64,000 bases of DNA from JAGTVG01 sp965365275 (GTDB lineage Bacteria > Bacteroidota > Bacteroidia > Cytophagales > Cyclobacteriaceae): positions 131,838 to 195,837 of the forward strand of contig CBDUBA010000001.1 of NCBI GenBank assembly GCA_965365275.1, written 5' to 3'. A model generated the notes under the pieces. It had not been told where the DNA came from. It was given only the letters and a program-made list of their open reading frames with translations, and ran no database searches. The position numbers were made by a program, and so were the translations under genes. Position 1 is the stretch's first letter. Each line of letters opens with the position of its first letter. Of this stretch, positions 17,573 to 26,413 are shown one piece after another.

Positions 17573-19963
17573 ATGCAACAAATAAAATCCTCATTCAGAT
17601 TTCTCTGGAACAATCATTTTTTTTCATTGATCAATATTGTGGGCTTGGCCATTGGATTTATCTGTGTTCTTCTTATTTCCTTGTGGGTTATAAAGCAACT
17701 AAATTATGACCGGCACATCAAAGATTACCGGAAAATTTATAGGTTAACGGTAGAAGTGTCAAATTCAAGTGGGTACCATAGTCATTTTGCCCGGTGTTGG
17801 CAACCATGGACAAGGCGAATGCACAACTATTTCCCCGATATTAAAAAGATTGCTCTTCTGGCGCCCTTGAGGAGAACGGCAGTAAAAATGGATGAAATTA
17901 AGTTCAATGTTGAGCAAGTATACCAGTGTAATATGGAAACCCTTGAGATCTTTGATATAAAAACAATCAGGGGCGATAATCATCCTGCATTTGATGAGCC
18001 GAATAGGTTGTTGATTTCAGAAAAGTTATATAATACATATTTTGAAAATACTGTATTGCTGGATTCAATTATAGAGATATCGGGAGCTTTCGACACTGAG
18101 TTCAAAGATTTCAAAGTAGTTGGAGTATTTAAGGATTTTCCAGAAACAAGTCACTTGCATCCAGAAATAATTATCTCCCTTCCAGATCCAGAGCGCTTTG
18201 AAGGTTGGGCTTATACCTATTTGGAATTATCCGATGGATCAAAATCATCAGATATTATTGAAAAGTTTCCGGATTATGCTAAGCAACACTTGGAGGAGGA
18301 GACCAGAAATACCTCCGAGATCCACCTTCAGAATATTTCAGATATTCATCTGCACTCAAAAAAGGATAGAGAAATTGAAACAAATGGAGACATAAAGGTT
18401 GTATGGTTGTTTTCATCGATAGGGATAGCTGTTTTCGCAATAACTCTAATAAATTTTTTAAACCTTAATCTCATTCTCCAACTTAAACGAAACTATATTC
18501 TAGTCATTAAGAAAATACTTGGCTCAAATGTTTTAGACTTGGCCAAAGGCATATTTCTTGAAATAACGATACAAATCATTCTGGCGACTTTGATCACTAT
18601 AATGATCTTTTATTTCATAAAACCATTTGGATCGCTTACTTTTTATAATAATGACAATATCTTATATCCTTTCTTAGTGCTATTTTCTATATTCTGCATT
18701 GCTATAATCGTTAGCAATATTCCTCCTTTGCTCATTGTCAAAAGGCAATGGAATGAAAACATCACAGTCAAAGGATCTATAATTGACGATTCGTATTTAC
18801 TAAAAAAGGGCAACAAGGGATTTAGAAAAGTACTTGTGATTCTCCAATTTACAACATCAATAATTTTAATTGCCTCTGCTTATTACATTCATCAGCAGCA
18901 ACAATTTCTCTGGCAAAGCAGGATGGGGTTTGAACAAGAATCAGTAATTGTTCTGAAAGAACTGAATTGGAAAATGAGAGAAAAATATTCCGAATTTAAA
19001 ACCCGTCTTGAGGCTTACCATAATATCAAGCAAATCACCGCAAGTATGGAGCCCCCATCAGGATATGTAATGGATGCCATGTCTTTGAATATGGATGGAA
19101 TTCCGGAAGAGGAAGAGGTCTCAATTTTTGTCTTTCCCGTTGAAGACAATTATATTGATTTTTATGGTTTACCCATTATCGCCGGTGAAGATTTCTCTAA
19201 TCAATCTCCTGATATTCAAAAAGAAGAGTATATTTTAAATGAAACTGCACTAAGTCATCTTGGATTCTCATATCCTGAAGATGCTATTGGAAGGCGATTC
19301 AAACTTAATTTCTCAATTGATTCCTTGTTTCAGGGGGGAATTATTAAGGGCGTGGTGAAAGACTTTAATCTTTCACCATTATTTGAAAAGGTCAAACCAT
19401 TGGTGCTCTTTCAAAAGTCTATATGGTATAGTACAATTCTAATCAAAGTGGATTCTATTCATAGAAATGAGAGTCTTCAGTTGGTGAAAGCAACCTGGGA
19501 TGAAATTTATCCTGATTATCTCTTTGATTACTCTTTTGATGATGATCTATACAGAAATGCCTACAGGAATGAGATCCTGCAATCAAAATTATCGAAATAC
19601 TTAACCTTTTTAGCTGTTTTTATTGCTTGTCTAGGGTTGTTTGGCATAAGTGCCATAATAATTCAATTAAGGATGAAGGAAATAGGGATTCGAAAGGTGA
19701 ATGGGGCCACTTCGTTGAATATTCTTTATATGCTTTCAAAGGAATTTTTTCAATGGATATTGATCTCAATGATCCTTGCAACTCCCTTTAGTCTTTTAAT
19801 TTTATATAAATGGAGTGAAAATTATCCCTACAAGGCAACATTATCATGGTGGCTTTTTCCGATGGCCGGGATTATTGCATTGGTATTTGCCTGGATTTCA
19901 ATTAGTTTTTATTCATTTAAAGCAGCTTACAAAAACCCTGTCGATGTATTACGATATGAATAG
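17573..19963 (+). CDS. ABC transporter permease, FtsX/MacB type (third of three)
   Basis: This 796-residue member of the trio is the most diverged by eye. It has an N-terminal helix (FSLINIVGLAIGFICVLLISLW), a periplasmic core, a first FtsX unit whose coupling segment (LKRNYILVIKKILGSNVLDL) has lost the EIGIRK consensus, and a C-terminal unit that keeps MKEIGIRKVNGATSLNI. The ending AAYKNPVDVLRYE matches the KNPxxSLRYE tail of the other two. It starts 126 nt after the second permease; that gap holds a weak AT-rich hairpin (TTCTTAA/TTAAGAA, 17489-17508) that could attenuate transcription. It probably forms hetero-oligomers with, or substitutes for, its neighbours. Confidence 0.88.
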   Translation: MQQIKSSFRFLWNNHFFSLINIVGLAIGFICVLLISLWVIKQLNYDRHIKDYRKIYRLTVEVSNSSGYHSHFARCWQPWTRRMHNYFPDIKKIALLAPLRRTAVKMDEIKFNVEQVYQCNMETLEIFDIKTIRGDNHPAFDEPNRLLISEKLYNTYFENTVLLDSIIEISGAFDTEFKDFKVVGVFKDFPETSHLHPEIIISLPDPERFEGWAYTYLELSDGSKSSDIIEKFPDYAKQHLEEETRNTSEIHLQNISDIHLHSKKDREIETNGDIKVVWLFSSIGIAVFAITLINFLNLNLILQLKRNYILVIKKILGSNVLDLAKGIFLEITIQIILATLITIMIFYFIKPFGSLTFYNNDNILYPFLVLFSIFCIAIIVSNIPPLLIVKRQWNENITVKGSIIDDSYLLKKGNKGFRKVLVILQFTTSIILIASAYYIHQQQQFLWQSRMGFEQESVIVLKELNWKMREKYSEFKTRLEAYHNIKQITASMEPPSGYVMDAMSLNMDGIPEEEEVSIFVFPVEDNYIDFYGLPIIAGEDFSNQSPDIQKEEYILNETALSHLGFSYPEDAIGRRFKLNFSIDSLFQGGIIKGVVKDFNLSPLFEKVKPLVLFQKSIWYSTILIKVDSIHRNESLQLVKATWDEIYPDYLFDYSFDDDLYRNAYRNEILQSKLSKYLTFLAVFIACLGLFGISAIIIQLRMKEIGIRKVNGATSLNILYMLSKEFFQWILISMILATPFSLLILYKWSENYPYKATLSWWLFPMAGIIALVFAWISISFYSFKAAYKNPVDVLRYE

Positions 19964-20043
19964 TTCCAATTTGCAAGCTTCCATTTATATTATATCCGAA
20001 TTTCAGAAGGAATTATTATATTCAGGATTTTCTATAAAAGATC

Positions 20044-20577
20044 ATGCGCAGAATTATATATTATGTAGCGGTTTCTATTGACGGTTTTATTGAAGATTCA
20101 AATAAATCATCTGATAAATTCATACATGAGCCATCAATTGTAGACTTCTATCTCAATGAATTAAAAGACTTTGATACAACAATTATGGGGAAGAAGACTT
20201 ATGAAAGCGGATATGGATATGGAATAAAACCTGGTCAGGCAGCCTATCCGCATATGCAACACTACATATTCTCCAATACCCTGGTTTTTGATAATCCAGA
20301 CGAAAATGTAAAGGTTGTTTCTCCGGATTTGGAATTTATCAATGATCTTAAAGATTGCAAAGGCACTGATATATATCTCTGTGGGGGTGGAATGTTTGCA
20401 GGATGGTTGCTTGAGAATGAGCTAATTGATGTTCTTAAACTTAAACTAAATCCGGTAATATTTGGTGGTGGTACCCGATTATTCGGATCTTCTACAAAGT
20501 CCGTATTCCTTGATTTAAACGAAAGCCTCGATTTCAAAAAGGGATTTAAGATTTTATCATATAATATTAAATATTAA
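20044..20577 (+). CDS. Dihydrofolate reductase family protein (RibD C-terminal-like)
   Basis: This 177-residue cytoplasmic protein has the DHFR/RibD C-terminal fold. It opens with the family-typical strand RRIIYYVAVSIDGFIEDSN, followed by TTIMGKKTYE (NADPH contact loop) and DIYLCGGGMFAGWLL (glycine-rich NADPH-binding turn). Proteins of this group (YyaP/YwjB-like) are reductases of uncertain substrate and are not the housekeeping DHFR. It is 80 nt after the third permease and 5 nt before the AlkD-like gene, so it is probably co-transcribed with the latter. The start at 20044 is the first ATG and fits the family N-terminus exactly. Confidence 0.85.
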   Translation: MRRIIYYVAVSIDGFIEDSNKSSDKFIHEPSIVDFYLNELKDFDTTIMGKKTYESGYGYGIKPGQAAYPHMQHYIFSNTLVFDNPDENVKVVSPDLEFINDLKDCKGTDIYLCGGGMFAGWLLENELIDVLKLKLNPVIFGGGTRLFGSSTKSVFLDLNESLDFKKGFKILSYNIKY

Positions 20578-20582
20578 ATACT

Positions 20583-21290
20583 ATGACACTGGATCAGGTT
20601 ATGTATGAATTAAAAAGCTATGGAAATGAAACCACAAAGAGAATATTTATTAATCATGGAGCACGCGAACCATTGTATGGTGTAAAAGTTCAGGATCTGA
20701 AAAAAATAGTTAAAAAGATCAGAAAGGATTACAAATTATCTATTGAATTGTATAATACAGGTAATTCTGATGCCATGTATCTAGCAGGTTTAATTGCAGA
20801 TGAAAACGCTATGACCAGGCAGGACCTGCAAAATTGGGTTAAAGGAGCATATTGGTACATGATCAGCGATTACACAGTACCCTGGATTGCAGCAGAAAGT
20901 AATTTCGGTAATGAATTGGCAATGGAATGGATTGAATCTGATCAGGAATTCATAGCTTCTGCAGGTTGGGCAACATTATCAAGTCTGGTTTCCATTAAAC
21001 CTGATGATGAGTTGAACATTGAAATGCTTAGTGGCCTGCTTGATCGTATAGATAAAGAAATTCATGGTGCTCAAAACAGGGTCAGATATTCGATGAATGG
21101 ATTTGTGATTGCAACCGGATCGTATATCAAAGCACTCTCTGATAAAGCCTTTAGAATTGGAAAGAATATTGGGAAGGTAGATGTAGATATGGGAGGAACG
21201 GCATGTAAAATCCCCCTGGCGACACAATATATTCAAAAAGTAATCGACAGAGGGAACCTTGGAAAGAAACGTAAAATGGCCAGGTGCTAA
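20583..21290 (+). CDS. DNA alkylation repair protein, AlkD-like
   Basis: This 235-residue protein is built of HEAT-like helical repeats, as in AlkC/AlkD DNA glycosylases that remove N3- or N7-alkylated purines. Landmarks are an N-terminal GVKVQDLKKIVKKIRKDYKL, then LAGLIADE and the Trp-rich stretch WVKGAYWYMISDYTVPWIAAES, which resembles the aromatic DNA-contact region of the family. The C-terminus is basic (RGNLGKKRKMARC). It follows the DHFR-like gene after 5 nt. Its stop overlaps the end of the convergent NTF2-like gene by 4 nt. Assignment is at family level; activity on alkylated DNA is not proven. Confidence 0.82.
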   Translation: MTLDQVMYELKSYGNETTKRIFINHGAREPLYGVKVQDLKKIVKKIRKDYKLSIELYNTGNSDAMYLAGLIADENAMTRQDLQNWVKGAYWYMISDYTVPWIAAESNFGNELAMEWIESDQEFIASAGWATLSSLVSIKPDDELNIEMLSGLLDRIDKEIHGAQNRVRYSMNGFVIATGSYIKALSDKAFRIGKNIGKVDVDMGGTACKIPLATQYIQKVIDRGNLGKKRKMARC

Positions 21291-21673
21291 CTTATGATGG
21301 TAGCTGTATCTACAGCCTGAAAAAACCGTGTAGCCTTACCATCTATCACGGTCCAGATATGGGCTGCATTTGCTTTAAATTTCTTCCCGGTTGCCTTCCA
21401 GGTACCCATGTAATACCCTTCCATAACAACCTTGTCCCCGCTTCCAAAGATGTCTAAGATATTTATATTAAAACCATCATAGTATTCCGGAATTGGGGCA
21501 AATATATTTTCTACTACTGCCTGATGTCCAATGTAAGTTCCTTCATCTTCAATAAATGGGAATCCTTTACATTCATTCCATTCAATTTCCGGATCAAAAA
21601 GGGAGAGAACTCCTTCAATATTTCCTTCAGCAAAATACTGGTAGCCTTTTTTTAAGATATCAACATTACTCAT
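21287..21673 (-). CDS. NTF2-like/SnoaL-like protein
   Basis: This 128-residue single-domain protein has the NTF2-like cone fold. The start MSNVDILKKGYQYFAEGNIEGVLSLFDPEIEWNE is the usual helix-helix-strand opening. A Trp/Glu pair follows and later strands read VVMEGYYMGTWKATGKKF and AHIWTVIDGKATRFFQAVDT. Such proteins include ketosteroid-isomerase-like enzymes and many of unknown function. It is a single gene, convergent with the AlkD-like gene (4-nt overlap). Upstream of its start there is a 15-bp dyad (GTCAATT-T-AATTGAC, 21758-21772) that could be an operator. Confidence 0.8.
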   Translation of the reverse strand: MSNVDILKKGYQYFAEGNIEGVLSLFDPEIEWNECKGFPFIEDEGTYIGHQAVVENIFAPIPEYYDGFNINILDIFGSGDKVVMEGYYMGTWKATGKKFKANAAHIWTVIDGKATRFFQAVDTATIIS

Positions 21674-22159
21674 TTGGTATAGTTTAATGGTTATAAATTG
21701 GTTATTTAATTTTAATTCAGATCAGGATACTCAGGACTAACAAATCAAATTATTTTTGTCAATTTAATTGACTCCAACCTTCAATGTAGGGAAAAAGTTC
21801 ATTATTTAAAATAATATTCTTATCTATTATTTTTTTATAAACTAAAATACATTGTCCTTTTTTTCATATAAAAATAAATCTCATTAATTATTAAGTAATT
21901 TCTAAATTCAAAAACCATAAGTAATAAGCTCATTATATCGAGTCTATTGAAGGGAAATTTAATTGTATTAATTGCAGTGGTCGGTGACAAATTCCAGGAA
22001 CCTCTTTACCTTCTTCGGGAATCAGATAATACGACATTAGAAAAAGAAAAATATTCAAAAAATAAACATAACCCATTCTATTTACGAGAATATTTTATTA
22101 ATTGAGTCAGTCAAATAAAAGTTAACATTTGAAAATAATTTTATTCTAACCGATTAATT
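21674..22159. other. 486-nt AT-rich intergenic region between divergent genes
   Basis: No coding frame of convincing composition or RNA gene is visible. It holds a perfect 15-bp dyad at 21758-21772 (GTCAATT-T-AATTGAC), 85 nt upstream of the NTF2-like start, and otherwise AT-rich DNA. It must contain the promoters of both flanking genes. Confidence 0.6.
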
Positions 22160-22669
22160 ATGTCCCCTGAGAAAATTACTGAAGAATTACATCGAAATAA
22201 GAATGTATTCCTGGAATTATTGAACAACATTCCTGGCGAAATGATTCTTTGGAGTCAGAATCCTGGAAAATGGTGTATGTTAGAGGTTGTTTGCCATTTA
22301 TTCGATGAAGAAAGGGAAGATTTCAGAACCCGTGTAAAATGTGTATTGGAAGACCCAACTTCACCACCTCCCCCATTTGATCCATTAGTATGGGTGGAGG
22401 AAAGAAAATACAAAGAACAAAATTATAATCAGGTATTGTCCGGTTTTCTCAGCGAAAGAGAAAATTCTATTGAATGGCTGAGGTCAATTAAAGATCCTAA
22501 ATGGTCAAATGCATATCTTCATCCAAAATTGGGACCAATGAGTGCATATTTGTTTTTAACAAATTGGTTGGCCCACGATTATCTCCATATTCGTCAAATC
22601 ATTAAACTGAAATTTGATTATCTAAATTGGAAATCAGGTGAATCACTTGATTACGCCGGAAATTGGTAG
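22160..22669 (+). CDS. DinB-family (DfsB-like) metal-dependent protein
   Basis: This 169-residue four-helix-bundle protein belongs to the DinB/YfiT group. The histidines expected to bind a divalent metal are in VVCHLFDEEREDF and in LAHDYLHIRQI near the C-terminus. The N-terminal ELHRNKNVFLELLNNIPGEMILWSQNPGKWCMLEVVCHL is the standard opening helix and WxxxEVxxHL pattern. Family members include bacillithiol- or mycothiol-dependent transferases and stress proteins; the exact reaction is unknown. It stands alone on the plus strand. After the stop there is a short AAACTGGTAGAAATTGGTA direct repeat but no terminator hairpin. Confidence 0.85.
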   Translation: MSPEKITEELHRNKNVFLELLNNIPGEMILWSQNPGKWCMLEVVCHLFDEEREDFRTRVKCVLEDPTSPPPPFDPLVWVEERKYKEQNYNQVLSGFLSERENSIEWLRSIKDPKWSNAYLHPKLGPMSAYLFLTNWLAHDYLHIRQIIKLKFDYLNWKSGESLDYAGNW

Positions 22670-22739
22670 AAACTGGTAGAAATTGGTATTTCACTACTAT
22701 TTCAACTTATGAGGGAAAATTGAATTATGTCCATTTAAA

Positions 22740-23927
22740 TTAACCTGAAACACTTCCGGGGCTTTTTCTGTTCAATGCAAATAAGCCAAGAACAGGTCCA
22801 ATAGCCAGGAAAATATAAATCAATTGTGGATCCATTATCTGGGATATTATATTTAGCATTTGAATACTGATAATTGTTATTGAGAATCCTATGCCGTTTA
22901 CGATAGTCAATGCTGTTCCTTTGGATTCATGATGTACATTGTTGGCAACGAGCGTTGAGAACAATGGAGAATCAGCTATCACGACCATTCCCCAGAAAAT
23001 AAGGTAAGCAATAAATATTTCACTATTTTCGATAACAAACATTAAGGGTGATACAAGACAACATAAACACGATAGCATTAGTGCGGAAAAAGCTGTTACC
23101 CTCGTTCCAAATCTCAATGACAGATACCCTCCTATTACACATGCAACACCCCCGGACGCAATGATAATGAAGGACAGCAATGGTATATTAAATGAAGTTT
23201 CCGGATGCATATTCACATAGGTTACTAAAAGCAGCGGAATGAAGGCCCAGAAAGCATATAATTCCCACATATGTCCGAAATATCCGAAGGCGGCCGATCT
23301 GAACCTGGGATTTTTAAATACACGAAAAATAACAGATGGTTCAAATTCTTGACTGGGCTTTCTAAATGGACCATTTTTAACAAAAACAAATATGATCAAT
23401 CCTCCAAAAATTGATAATATAGAAGTTATTATGATCACTGATCGCCAGGAGATATCACTTGTGATCCCCTTTAGAATATGGGGGAAAGCTGTTCCAACAA
23501 CCAAAGCGCCAACGAGAAATCCAAGTGAAACACCAAGACCTTTCTGAAAGTGATCGGCAGCGATCTTCATCCCGACGGGATATATGCCCGCAAGAAAAAA
23601 TCCGGTCAGAAAGCGTAATGTAACCAAACTCAAATATGTATTGCCTTCAAAAACCATGAGTATGTTAAAGAATGCCCCCATTATGGCACTTATGAAAAAA
23701 ACCTTGGATGGAGAAAATCGATCTGAAATAGTTAGAATTGCAAATAATAATGTACCGGAAATAAATCCCAATTGAACCGAAGAGGTCAAATGCCCCAAAG
23801 CATTTTCATTGAGTCGATACTCAGTCAAGAGGTTATCCATTACTGCATTGCCGGCAAACCATAATGAGATACAGCAAAACTGAGAAAATACTATTATGGT
23901 CAGTATAATTTTCTGGTTCCTCATCAA
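22740..23927 (-). CDS. MFS transporter
   Basis: This 395-residue major facilitator protein has twelve predicted membrane helices, starting with IILTIIVFSQFCCISLWFAGNAVM. The loop after helix 2 (AILTISDRFSPSKVFFISAIMG) fits the MFS motif A position. The central loop is KNGPFRKPSQEFEPSVIFRV. The sequence resembles nitrate/cyanate-type or general drug/metabolite MFS carriers, but the substrate cannot be assigned. A perfect 9-bp inverted repeat lies just upstream of the start (23947-23978) and may be an operator. The gene ahead on the same strand, 140 nt away, is a glycoside-hydrolase-like lipoprotein, so uptake of a released sugar is possible. Confidence 0.87.
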   Translation of the reverse strand: MMRNQKIILTIIVFSQFCCISLWFAGNAVMDNLLTEYRLNENALGHLTSSVQLGFISGTLLFAILTISDRFSPSKVFFISAIMGAFFNILMVFEGNTYLSLVTLRFLTGFFLAGIYPVGMKIAADHFQKGLGVSLGFLVGALVVGTAFPHILKGITSDISWRSVIIITSILSIFGGLIIFVFVKNGPFRKPSQEFEPSVIFRVFKNPRFRSAAFGYFGHMWELYAFWAFIPLLLVTYVNMHPETSFNIPLLSFIIIASGGVACVIGGYLSLRFGTRVTAFSALMLSCLCCLVSPLMFVIENSEIFIAYLIFWGMVVIADSPLFSTLVANNVHHESKGTALTIVNGIGFSITIISIQMLNIISQIMDPQLIYIFLAIGPVLGLFALNRKSPGSVSG

Positions 23928-23946
23928 GGTCTTATTCTACACGTTG

Positions 23947-23978
23947 ATCCGTATTGAACTGCCTGTAAGAATACGGAT
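23947..23978. repeat. Perfect 9-bp inverted repeat upstream of the MFS gene
   Basis: ATCCGTATT (23947-23955) and AATACGGAT (23970-23978) are separated by 14 nt, 20 nt upstream of the MFS start on the minus strand. No T-run follows on either strand, so an operator is more likely than a terminator. Confidence 0.45.
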
Positions 23979-24067
23979 TATAAAAGCAAAAACTTCTCAA
24001 ATTAGTTGTAACAATCTAGTAAAACAAAAAATAATGAGGAATTGTAATGGATATGTTGTTATAAAAA

Positions 24068-26272
24068 CTACAATTTCGACGAATCAGCTAGATTTTTAAC
24101 ATATTCCAGGTCATCCTTTACTTCGTCGATAAAAAATTTCCAGTGAAAAGCAGTGAATTCCGGCCATTTTGGCTGATGATGACCGAAGCTAACATAGGGC
24201 ATAGGCTTATAACGATCCTTAGTAAGGCTTATAATCTTTTCCCAGTGGTCTATACACTTTTGTAGATAATCCATGGATTCTTGTCTCTTATCTTCACCCC
24301 CAGTCTCATTAAATAACTGCAATGAAACACCTGCACGAATTTTATCGGCAAAATAAAATCCTAGGTAACACCAGGTTTCAAGGTCGTCCAATTCTGATTC
24401 CAGACCTGATTCAATTTTTCCCATTCTCAGTTCATTGATCATATTTAAACCATGCCTGCAATTATCATAAATGTTATCTGCGAGTTCAATAGGAGTTATT
24501 TTTGCAGGATCAATATCATTTTGGTTAACTATCATTTTGCAGTAACTGCTGATCGATAAATAATCCTTATCAAGTGTTTCATGGAATATCAGTTCCTCAA
24601 TCGAAATAAACGGGGACTTCCCATCGTCGTGCCCATATTGCCAGGGTGCCAGGAATCCCTCCGAATATAAGGTAAAGTCCCAGGTTCCCTTATAAAATGA
24701 TGCAATATGTAGAGGAACCGTTGAAGCTAGAGAATATGCTTTCAATAATTTTGTAGCGTCAACTTCTTTGTGCCGGATCTTAAAAAGTAGGCTTAACGAT
24801 TCATCAGTTTGATCAGGATCATACAACAACCTGCCCCATAAACTATAGAATAACCATTGTTTTTCAAATGCATAAGTCCAAGATTTATTTTCCATATCAA
24901 TGGAAGAATAATCTGCAGCGGGGATATAACCTTCCGAACCAATAAAATATCCATCTACATATGTATGCTTATTCTTTTTAATATGGTTCCTAATAAAATC
25001 AGGATTTCCCCAGCGAAGTACGAAGAAATCCTCATTCCTGATCATCCATGCAATAAAATAATTTGTAGGATCAGGATCCCAGAATTCCCGCATGATAGTA
25101 CCTTCATGATTGGCATGGGTAATTGACAAATCGGGTGTTGAATGCCCGTGTGACCAGTTAAATTTTACCTCAACAATGGTCTTATCCGGAAGGTCTGCCT
25201 TGTCAATTACTTTCCGCATTTCTTTCGGATCACCGGCAAGTACTGCTCTGTGAATGAATTTTACCTTTCTGTCTGCATTTTTCATCCCATCGACAAAAGT
25301 ATCTTCAATCCATTTTTCCCTTTCCAAGGGTGTCATTTTATCTTCACCCCAGTTGCCCATCCAATCTGCAAGTGTAACGCCCAGCCCTGTCAGATCCTCA
25401 TATTCGTTAATTAATTGTGTAACCGATTCTGAAGTATACCTTTTGACCAGTTCAGATCTGTCATCATGGATTTTGGCGTCATAATGGCTGGCAAATGCTT
25501 CAGAAACAACAATATTCCAATTTACCAGGTAAGTTTCAATTCCTCTATCCCTGGCCATTCGAAACAACGTTTTCCAAAATTCTTTCCATTCTTTGAGTTC
25601 GTTGTCGGTAAAAGGTGTTGACTCAGGATAATTATTTGACCGGATCATATATGGAAATATATGAGTACTCCATAGCGTTAATGCATTAAATCGGTTTTCA
25701 ACCATCATATCAAGGAATGATTCCCAGAATTTCAAATCCCGGCAGGTTTCTTCATGAATTTCAGTAGCTGGTCCTGGCCGGTATGGTGCCCAGGGTAAAT
25801 TGAACTTTATAGCCCGGAAAGAGAGAGCAGGATTTACATAATTATCCGTCACATGGTTTAAATCCGCTTTCAATTTTAACTGTTCCACAAGGTCCATTAC
25901 CCCATATAGACATCCACGATCATTCCTGGCGATAACTTCTATCCTGCCATCAGCGTTAGAAAGTATATATCCATCCAACACCAAGTCTTTAGTCAGATTT
26001 TCCAGTGTCAAATGGTCATTTGAAAGAGACGATCCACTATATTCAAGGATAATCTTCGGATCAACCTCTGTTTTTATATCTTCTTCAATAAAATTATAAC
26101 CGGACGATTCGAGAGCTGTTATGAGTTTTGATACACCATATGACAGTATATTACTCTCAGTATCATATTTTATTGTTACCTTCTTTCCAGAATGGCAGGA
26201 ATTAGTGCTTAATCCCAAAAATAGAATGAGGATGAACAAGAATGCCTTAACAAGAAATTTATTTTGGCTCAT
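24068..26272 (-). CDS. Large lipoprotein with glycoside-hydrolase-like TIM-barrel architecture
   Basis: This 734-residue protein has a lipobox (STNSC, Cys26), so it is exported and membrane-anchored. Residues ~35-150 look like the alpha/beta N-terminal domain that precedes the barrel in GH67, GH20 and GH84 enzymes (ending NDRGCLYGVMDLVEQL). This is followed by LSFRAIKFNLPWAPYRPG and a Trp- and acid-rich barrel (VENRFNALTLWSTHIFPYM, ARDRGIETYLVNWNIVVSEAF, LADWMGNWGEDKM, YFIGSEGYIPAADY). A helical C-terminal domain completes it. The pattern is closest to alpha-glucuronidase/hexosaminidase-type hydrolases, but I could not identify a defined family. The catalytic acids are not certain; GSEGY and GNWGED are candidates. 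It is 140 nt upstream of the MFS gene on the same strand. Confidence 0.65.
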   Translation of the reverse strand: MSQNKFLVKAFLFILILFLGLSTNSCHSGKKVTIKYDTESNILSYGVSKLITALESSGYNFIEEDIKTEVDPKIILEYSGSSLSNDHLTLENLTKDLVLDGYILSNADGRIEVIARNDRGCLYGVMDLVEQLKLKADLNHVTDNYVNPALSFRAIKFNLPWAPYRPGPATEIHEETCRDLKFWESFLDMMVENRFNALTLWSTHIFPYMIRSNNYPESTPFTDNELKEWKEFWKTLFRMARDRGIETYLVNWNIVVSEAFASHYDAKIHDDRSELVKRYTSESVTQLINEYEDLTGLGVTLADWMGNWGEDKMTPLEREKWIEDTFVDGMKNADRKVKFIHRAVLAGDPKEMRKVIDKADLPDKTIVEVKFNWSHGHSTPDLSITHANHEGTIMREFWDPDPTNYFIAWMIRNEDFFVLRWGNPDFIRNHIKKNKHTYVDGYFIGSEGYIPAADYSSIDMENKSWTYAFEKQWLFYSLWGRLLYDPDQTDESLSLLFKIRHKEVDATKLLKAYSLASTVPLHIASFYKGTWDFTLYSEGFLAPWQYGHDDGKSPFISIEELIFHETLDKDYLSISSYCKMIVNQNDIDPAKITPIELADNIYDNCRHGLNMINELRMGKIESGLESELDDLETWCYLGFYFADKIRAGVSLQLFNETGGEDKRQESMDYLQKCIDHWEKIISLTKDRYKPMPYVSFGHHQPKWPEFTAFHWKFFIDEVKDDLEYVKNLADSSKL

Positions 26273-26413
26273 ATCTTAAGAAATCGTTTCATAAAACCAA
26301 TGCGCTTACAGGTAAAATATACATCTAATGCGATTAAATTTTGGTTATTTTTCCAAAATATAATAGAAATTAATATTTTCGCTGGATTCTGGAAAATTAA
26401 TTTTAAGTTATAG

